From positions 22,055,489 through 22,119,488 of the forward strand of contig NW_022098072.1 of the NCBI RefSeq assembly GCF_002288925.2: 64,000 bases of DNA. Direction: 5' to 3'. This DNA comes from Delphinapterus leucas. Lineage: Eukaryota > Chordata > Mammalia > Artiodactyla > Monodontidae. A program made the translations under genes and the position numbers. The notes below the pieces were generated by a model that was not told where the DNA came from, did not search any database, and saw only the letters and a list, made by a program, of their open reading frames with translations. Below are positions 57,130 through 64,000 of the stretch, one piece after another. Positions within the stretch are counted from its first letter, which is position 1; each line of letters opens with the position of its first letter.

Positions 57130-59400
57130 TTGTACTTTTTAGTGAACACTTGTTATTGAATGACTGTTGCATGTAGACTGCTGTTGAAATTGGTAAATAA
57201 CCGGATAGTGTTAAGAGGTATATTTTTATCTTCTTATGTACTAGTTGACTTTACTCTCTTTCTCAGATTTTATCTCTGAAAAGTTTTCTGTTGATTACTG
57301 AGGGATATCAGGAAATGGAATGGCCACACATTCATTGCGTAAAATAATTATATCCTATCAGTGGTGGGATTTGAGAAAGTTAATGTGCATACAAGGCTGG
57401 GGATCCCCTCTACAAGAAGATGGTCTTTATAAAAATGTCCTTGCTGATGGTTCCACAGATCTTAGGTCTGGTCACTTATATCAGCTTTGTCCATATTTGG
57501 TACTGCCTTTTCTTTCTCTTCCCATAATCTACATCTGTAGGTTGACAGACACACTGATCACCTTCTGCTTTGAAGAGCTTTTTGGTAGGGTAGGTGAGCA
57601 AAGTAACTGAGAATGTTTTTATGCCTGTTGTAGTTGTGATCTTTATGAATTAATTACTTATGCTGATGTTCTCTTCCCCAAAGAGTAACTGAAAAAGAAA
57701 ACTTCGAACTTCTTTAACAAGAGATTTAATAATCACATTTTTAGACATCAGCAACATTGTCTCTCTTATTTTCATTTAGTTTTCTTTGCAGTTAAAATTC
57801 TAATACCTCCTCCTTTTATTTCTTATAGGATTTTTTTAAAGTTCTAAACAGATTTTTCTGTCCTATGATTAACTTCCATTATTATAAGATAGCACCCAAA
57901 ATAAAGTTGAGAAAGCAGTATCATGTGAAATGTTACGTATTCGGTGATGCTTTTTAATAGCAATTGTTTTCACTAAAAAATAACATAAACAAATTTTAAA
58001 CATTTAGGAAAGAGAAGAAAAAGGTTACCTATAATCCCACTATACTAAAATATCTACTTTTAGTAGATATTTTGTTCCTCCAAGTCTTTTTTATTATACA
58101 TATTTGTATTACAGAGCTATAATCCTTCTAAACTGAAAATTTTGCAACTTTTTAATTCAATATTCTATCATAAGCATTTTTCAATGTTACTTTATAATCT
58201 CAAAGCTTATTATTTTTAAGCGCTATGTAATATCCACTGATGGGTTTATATTACAATTTACATAATTATTCTAATGTTAGAAAATTACTTTTTTCTAGAT
58301 TTTAGTGAGCCATGCAAACTGATTCATCGTGAATTAGTTTAGAGGTTTAGTACAGATAGTCTTATTTATTTATCCACAATATGTTCTTGGAAACTGGTTG
58401 TAAAATGATTGACATATATTAAATTATATTTCACTGTGGCTAGGTTATAATTGACTTAACAGGTGCCAAAAGTCATAGCAAAGACTTTATACCTCTGAAA
58501 TCTCCTAAAAGAGTTCAGTGACACTTCCAGTCCAATAAAATGGTTATAAATGCATTGTACCCATTGATTGTATAAGGGATCCCATGTAAATCTAAAGTAT
58601 ATGTGCATTACATAAAAATCAATTCTGTTGCATCATGAATTTATTATATCCTAGCCTATAATAAAATGGACTTTTAAAGACTCTGCAGGGTTATTTTTAG
58701 ACTTTAGAAGGAAGGGCCTTAAGCAATATTTTAGGTAGCTTAAATCTTTAAAACAAAATAAAACAGGTGAAAAAAATTCAAATTAAGTTCATACAGATAC
58801 CTACTTCTCTTGAACTATCGTATCGCATTGAAAGCTATTCAGTTGGCTTTAGACCCAGGTTCAGAAACAGCTTACTTGGAAAAATAATAGCTGGTATTTT
58901 TTGCCTCTTCCATTAAGAGAGGGTGGACTAGAACAGAGATTTCAACTATTTAGTGAGTCAAAGACATAAAAAAGGAATGTGGGGTATATACTATGTTAGG
59001 TGGCCTGGAATAAAAGGAGTAGCCACTTGCAAATTAAGTAATGTATTTCTGTCTCCCTTATGAGAATCTTGGAACTGAGAACCATTTATCTGAACTTAAA
59101 TTAATAAACAAGTTAACCAACCTCAAGTTTAGCAGTCTTTTTTTCTTTACCCCCAAGTACTGAGCAAGTATAGCTTCTGTTAATTTAAAAGTCTTATTTT
59201 CTCATAGAAAGTTCTTGTCTAGCTTCTGATAGTAATTCCTATCTGAGTTTTTCCTCTCACTCTTACACATGGAATGTAACGCTATGAGACCTTTCTGTTA
59301 CCTTCTGATTTGCAAAGTACTAGGGAGCAAACCTTCCTTATATCTTGTATAAGACACAAGACATGTCTCTCTTACCTACGAGACATGAAGGAGATGGCAC
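57130..59400 (+). other. CDC40 intron 3, mostly unrecognised
   Basis: Only 58000-58340 (ACCTATAATCCCACTATACT, AGCATTTTTCAATGTTACTT) resembles an ancient LINE 3' fragment. The 96-codon open frame at 57320-57610 has no recognisable domain. Confidence 0.45.
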
Positions 59401-59415
59401 AGGAATTCAGCTTTT

Positions 59416-59738
59416 TAAAAATTAATTTATTTATTATTTTTGGCTGCATTGGGTCTTCGTTGTTGTGCACGGGCTTTCTCTTGTTGCAGCGAGCCGGGGC
59501 TTCTCATTGCGGTGGCTTCTCTTGTTGCGGAGCATGGGCTCTAGGCACGCGGGCTTCAGTAGTTGTGGCACACGGGCTCAGTAGTTGCAGCTCACAGGCT
59601 CTAGAGCGCAGGCTCCGTAGTTGTAGCGCACGGGCTTAGTTGCTCCGCGGCATGTGCGATCTTTCTGGACCAGGGATCAAACCCGTGTTCCCTGCATTGG
59701 CAGGCGGGTTCTTAACCACTGTACCATCTGGGAAGTCC
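59416..59738 (-). repeat. CHR SINE (long form)
   Basis: Reverse-oriented long form from TTTTTGGCTGCATTGGGTCT to CTTAACCACTGTACC and AAGTCC. AGGAATTCAGCTTTT (59401) and AGGAATTCATCTTTA (59739) flank it. Confidence 0.93.
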
Positions 59739-60185
59739 AGGAATTCATCTTTACCTAAGTCTCATATTTATCACTCTATAACTCTGCTGGGATATAGAAC
59801 ACTGATCCTACTTTTCTAACCATTTTTAAATGGTTATAGCAGTGTTATAATCTAAGTGTATTATTTTACTTAGTTTATCACAGCCACCTCTATTCCTTAA
59901 TCTGTGAAGACAGTCTCCTTTACTGTATCATCCCATTTACTTATGCTACAGTTTTGCTTTTAGCTCCCATTTATCATGTTTGTCCTGAGTTCTTAGTCTC
60001 TCAATGGTTTGTATGAATTCTTTTGTCCTGTTCTCCTCCCTTTTTGTCTTGGGTTTCTGGCCTGTGCCCTTACTGGTCTTCCTTGGGGATTCTCAGTGAG
60101 GTTTCTCCCCTTTGTCCTCCTTTCACTCATGATTTTCTCCACACCAGTCTATGAAAGTGGAAAATTTTAAATAGACACATTTAAA

Positions 60186-60262
60186 CTGATTCACTTCATT
60201 GTACAGCAGAAACTAACACAACATTGTAAAGCAAGTATACTCCGATAAAAAAAATTTTTTTA
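60186..60262 (+). repeat. Very short L1 3' end
   Basis: CTGATTCACTTCATTGTACA to AAGTATACTCCGATAAAAAA is the last 70 or so bases of a young L1. Target duplication unclear. Confidence 0.75.
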
Positions 60263-60355
60263 ATTAATAAACACACTTAGTTTCACCACACTCATTATTA
60301 ACTGAGTTTTAACTTCAATATAAACTCTTTATTAAACCCTTTTATTAACATTTTT

Positions 60356-60518
60356 TTAACATCTTTATTGGAGTATAATTGCTTTACAATGGTGTGTGAG
60401 TTTCTGCTTTACAACAAAATGAATCAGTTATATATATACATATGTTCTCCTATCTCTTCCCTCTTGCGTCTCCCTCCCTCCCACCCTCCCTATCCCACCC
60501 CTCCAGGCGGTCACAAAG
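60356..60518 (-). mobile_element. 5'-truncated L1 3' end with perfect target duplication
   Basis: The reversed L1 terminus runs from a T run through AACATCTTTATTGGAGTATA to CCACCCCTCCAGGCGGTCAC. CTTTTATTAACATTTTT flanks it at 60339-60355 and 60519-60535, a perfect 17-base duplication. Confidence 0.93.
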
Positions 60519-60599
60519 CTTTTATTAACATTTTTAAATGATTTTTTAAAATACCCTGCTGAAAGAAGATGTCATAATTTATGAAAAAATTCTTGTATC

Positions 60600-61060
60600 A
60601 TTTAGATTGCAAGTTGGTTCTAGTTTTCATTATTTAAAATGTGGTGATGTATATTTTAAGCTGCAGTAAAATGCTTTTTAAAATGTGGTAGTGAATTTGT
60701 TTGTGCATAAAACTTTATGGGTTGTTTTTCATTATTAAGATGAATCTCCAGAAGTGGATCTAAGAATGTAAATGTTTTTAAAACTTTTGTTATATATTGT
60801 CAAATTGTTTTCCAAAAGAATTCTCCCAACTTTTACTGCCACCACCATGTATAAAAATCCTACTTTTCCTTACTCAAGATCCATATGATTGTTTTTCCTT
60901 TGTTTATTTGATAGTCAAAATATTGTATTTCTTTAACTTTATCCTTTTGGATTACTAGTGAGGTTTGAAGGTTTTTTTATATATTTGTAATCATTCTTTT
61001 GCAAATTGTTTACAGTTTTTCTCATTTACCTATTGAGACATTAATATTACTAATCTTAAG
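60600..61060 (+). repeat. Probable old LINE 3' fragment
   Basis: AAGATGAATCTCCAGAAGTG, ATATTGTCAAATTGTTTTCC and AACTTTTACTGCCACCACCA follow an ancient mammalian repeat that I think belongs to an old L1 3' UTR. Confidence 0.4.
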
Positions 61061-61128
61061 AATCTAACAATAAAACTAATATTATTAGAGCCATTTCAAG
61101 TAAAACTACAAAGAAAGAAAGTAAACAT

Positions 61129-61491
61129 TGGGAATTCCCTCGTGGTCCAGTGGTAAAGAATCTGCCTTCCAATGCAGGGGACACAGGTTCGATCCCTGGT
61201 CAGGGAACTGAGATCCCACATGCCACAGGGCAACTAAGCCCATGCGCCACTACTAATGAGCTTGCGCACCTCAACAAGAGACCCCGCATGCCACAAACTA
61301 CAGAACCCACGTGCTCTGAAGCCCCCGCACCACAACTACAGAGCCCACGTGCCCTGCAGCCCACACGCCACAACTAGAAAGATGCCTGCGCACCACAATG
61401 AAGAGCCAGCACGCTGCAATGAAAGATCCTGTGTACTGCAACTAAGACCCGACGCAGCCAAAAAAATAAAGAAAATAAATTTAAAAATTAA
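61129..61491 (+). repeat. Older CHR SINE (long form)
   Basis: From GGGAATTCCCTCGTGGTCCA through several CCACAACTA-type repeats to GACGCAGCCAAAAAAATAAA. AAAGAAAGTAAACA before and AAAAAAAGTAAACA after suggest its target duplication. It differs from the younger copies in the head region. Confidence 0.9.
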
Positions 61492-61509
61492 AAAAAAGTA
61501 AACAGTAAT

Positions 61510-63550
61510 TCTATTAAAAAGATAAAATGGAAAATAAGCTTCAGAAAGATAGATAAGAATATTTCAGAACTTAAATATAGATATATTCACTTATTTGAGA
61601 CACAGGTTGGTAGAAAACTAACTGGACTAAAATTCTGTAGTGTTAGAGTTATATCTTGTTCTGTTGCTGGCTAACTTCTAGTAAGACATTTATCAATAGA
61701 TAAATATTTAACATCCCTTATTAGTAAAGGGAAAATACTATTATCCCCTAATTACCTGGGTGGGAGGCAGTAGTGGTAATGGTGACAGTGGCAGTAAAGA
61801 TTTTACCGCAGAGGGTGTGGAGAAGGAGGAGAACGTAAGTTCCTTTCCTCAGAAGAAGAGGAAATTCCAGGCCAGATGAGCAGGCGATTGGTGCTTACAC
61901 AGAGACCATAAGAAGAACCAGAGTTCTCCCTTCCCTCTCTGCCTCCTACACCATCTCCCTAAACACATAATGCAACGCCATTTGTGTAGATATATATCTC
62001 CTTCAAGACAGAATTACATTTTAGATAAATTTTTATGGTTGAGATGGGGATTTTTAACTTAGGGTATGTTTAAATTTTACATGAGCCTTATGAAGTCTCA
62101 TTTTAGAAAAATAATTTATAGAACACTAAACACTATTCTCTATGTCAAAGAGATGAAAGATAAAATAACTCATGGGATTTGAACCTGTGATTTCAGAGGT
62201 TGCAAAGCTGCTTTCTGCCATCAAGCTCTCTCCTCAGGCCAAGAACATATTTTAATACTAAAAAAAAAACTATATGCAAATGAGCTAATACCTAGGTGGC
62301 GTTAGCGTTAGCGTATTATGAGGGTGAGTTGAGTACCTACGTGCTTAGCTTGTCTGAAAAGTATGTTTAATGACAAATCTTTTTCTTTTTCCCAAAAGAA
62401 GTTCCCTTTAATCTTCAGCTGGAAAATTAAAATGTAAATAAATAAATAAAAAAATTTAATTGTTAGCTATATTCACTAGAATGTACCGCTAGAAAAAAAT
62501 GCGCAAGTACTCTTATGTAGTATTTCATGCTTGTTCACATGGGTTGTAGGCCATAGACTGATTTAATGATCTAGCTCTCTTTTGTGAATATACTGGATTA
62601 TTACTAAAACTGATTTTACCAAACATTTATCATACTAGCACCCCCAATTGAAGAAAAACTGATTTGAGTTAATACAGACTTTCTTTCCTGAAGTTCCCAT
62701 AGACCACTGAAGACTACATTTATATGTAGCTACACACTCTAGCTGAAGGAGTACATAAATATGCTAATAGATATCCTTACCGCTCTTACCAAAGAAATAT
62801 AAATAATGATTTATGAAGTAGAAATATACTATTTTTAAATTGGGAGGGAAGACTATCTTTACTGAGAATAGCATTTCCAAAATAATAGCTAAATTTTATG
62901 TAATTCTTCTTACCCTATTTCTTTTTTAAATTATTTAAAAGTTTATATAACTTGATAAACGAAACCATGCATTATCTGTTACCAAAAATAAAAAGATTTC
63001 TAAACTCCTGAATGTATGATATACGTATATTTTTAGCTCTTAGAAAATTTAAGACTAAGGTTTGATATTTTGGCCTAACGGGCTCTTAGTAATGTAATGT
63101 CAATATGCTAGATTCATCTGTTCTACTGAAGTCATTCATTGTCCAGCCTGAGATTTGGGTTAATGATTCTAAATAGAAACATAGCTCATGAAAGAAGGAT
63201 TAGTCCTCAGAGTAACAGTGGACAGTTGAATGTGATAAAGTGATAACTCTTGGAGATAAGCTCAGAGAGATCCAACACAATGAAAGGTCTTTGAAATTAT
63301 CTTGCACAAGCAACTTTACAATCGAAAATTTGGTTTGCTTGTGATAGAATTATTGGTGTGTACATCCTGATGATAAAGGAAGCTGTAATACTTTCAGAAC
63401 ATAAGGAAGAAATAAAGTCACAAGAAAACAAACAAAAAAGAGACCATTTTCAGCATCTGGGAAGGAAAATGTAAAATGAGTAAATGTGTATAGAATCAAA
63501 ATGAATTGTAAATGGAAAAAAATGGAGTCAGTAATTTGTAATTTTCTCCT
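61510..63550 (+). other. CDC40 intron 3, last part, little recognised
   Basis: No gene and no young repeat seen. It holds a tRNA-like scrap at about 62170-62240 and a small GCGTTAGCGTTAGCG tandem at 62299-62315. Confidence 0.45.
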
Positions 63551-63555
63551 TTCAG

Positions 63556-63639
63556 GTTATGCCTTGGACCCTTCATTAGATAACCATCAAGTGTCTACTA
63601 AGTATATTGGTTCTGTAGAAGAAGCAGAAAAAAATCAAG
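63556..63639 (+). CDS. CDC40: CDC40 coding exon 4 (residues 136-163 and first base of codon 164)
   Basis: The acceptor TTTCTCCTTTCAG is strong. The exon completes the glycine codon and encodes GYALDPSLDNHQVSTKYIGS then VEEAEKNQ, with one base left over before donor GTAATT. Entering in phase 1 and leaving in phase 1, it fits exon 3 exactly. The residues match CDC40 up to the point where the family continues with a lysine- and glutamate-rich linker toward the WD40 repeats. The next exon is outside the window. Confidence 0.95.
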
Positions 63640-63881
63640 GTAATTTATTTGAAATATCAATATTTAATATCAAATATATATACCTATACTTATTGGTTGT
63701 AGATTGACTTTGGACAGTAGGGAAAAACTAGTATGTAATTTATCTCTTGATTTTTTTTTTTTAAGTTGAGACAATAGTGGGATATAGTTTAGAGCAATGT
63801 ATAGAAATATTAGTTTGGAGCTTGCTTTTGCCACTTACTAGGTGTGCAACCTTGTAAGGAAGATAGTTGTACCTGTAGTGG

Positions 63882-63900
63882 TGGGGTTGGGGGGGTGGGG
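63882..63900 (+). other. G-quadruplex-type G-rich tract
   Basis: TGGGGTTGGGGGGGTGGGG satisfies a four-run G-quadruplex pattern if the central seven G are split in two. It lies on the coding strand about 245 bases after exon 4, next to a faint MIR (63800-63870). Confidence 0.55.
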
Positions 63901-64000
63901 AGTGATTTCTTGGCACAGTTCCAGTCCTGTGGAAATCATTCAAGAAATGAAAACTAATGTATATCTGATTTTAGCAGTTTATTTCTCAACACTAATGTCA

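Larger units (their letters stand above)
32265..64000 (+). other. CDC40: CDC40 (PRP17) gene, 5' part, running off the right edge
   Basis: This gene span is inferred from four spliced coding exons whose joined product reads as the N-terminal 163 residues of CDC40/PRP17. The family protein is about 579 residues: an N-terminal region that binds the spliceosome, then a C-terminal WD40 propeller. It joins the spliceosome in the nucleus and acts around the second transesterification step. Only the N-terminal region lies here. Introns are 32500-50415, 50503-56487 and 63555 back to 56618; all begin GT and end AG. The transcript start is not visible. I place it near the pyrimidine-rich stretch just before 32290, because family 5' UTRs are short. 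Nothing in the exons suggests a pseudogene. Confidence 0.95.

Noticed and set aside
1..64000. CRISPR arrays, operons, ribosome binding sites, prophage or plasmid features
   Set aside because: The window is vertebrate nuclear DNA with introns and SINE/LINE repeats. No regular spacer-repeat arrays or bacterial signals were seen.

Overview
The window is a piece of a mammalian nuclear genome, almost certainly from a cetacean (whale or dolphin). About ten copies of the tRNA-derived CHR SINE are present, several with nearly intact target-site duplications. Both the short form (GC-rich right half) and the long form (ending in an A-rich AAAATAAATAA-type tail) occur, and the young LINE-1 3' ends are of the cetartiodactyl type. 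I saw no ruminant BovB or Bov-tA. The species call is inference; the repeat assignments rest on consensus sequences I recognise.

The only protein-coding gene I can support is CDC40 (PRP17), a second-step pre-mRNA splicing factor, on the + strand. Four coding exons are visible: 32311-32499, 50416-50502, 56488-56617 and 63556-63639. All have GT-AG borders and compatible phases, and together they encode the first 163 residues. The WD40 propeller lies beyond the right edge. The three introns are about 17.9, 6.0 and 6.9 kb.

At about 30.7-32.5 kb lies a CpG-rich island that should act as a bidirectional promoter. In other mammals WASF1 lies head to head with CDC40, so the left 31 kb is most likely the first, non-coding intron of WASF1 on the - strand. 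Candidate WASF1 exon 1 donors are at 31287 and 31316. I find no WASF1 coding exon.

Left part (1-30.7 kb): L1M relics (1-525, 10.9-13.8 kb, 21.2-24.5 kb), MaLR LTR fragments, L2, MIR and MER5-type fragments, and young CHR SINEs, one of which was broken by a later L1 insertion. From 27.4 to 30.6 kb the sequence is AT-rich and mostly unrecognised. Right part (32.5-64 kb): CDC40 introns, which carry antisense L1 relics (35.9-39.8 kb, with an inverted block, and a 5.5 kb nearly complete dead L1 at 42.7-48.2 kb), L2/MIR/hAT fragments, and CHR SINEs close to exons 2 and 3.

I found no new biological system. The points most worth checking concern the CDC40 locus: a pair of opposed ZNF143-type promoter motifs, an AT-rich block inside the island, an in-frame upstream ATG, and a stronger alternative splice donor after exon 1. 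Several repeat events also have a readable history.
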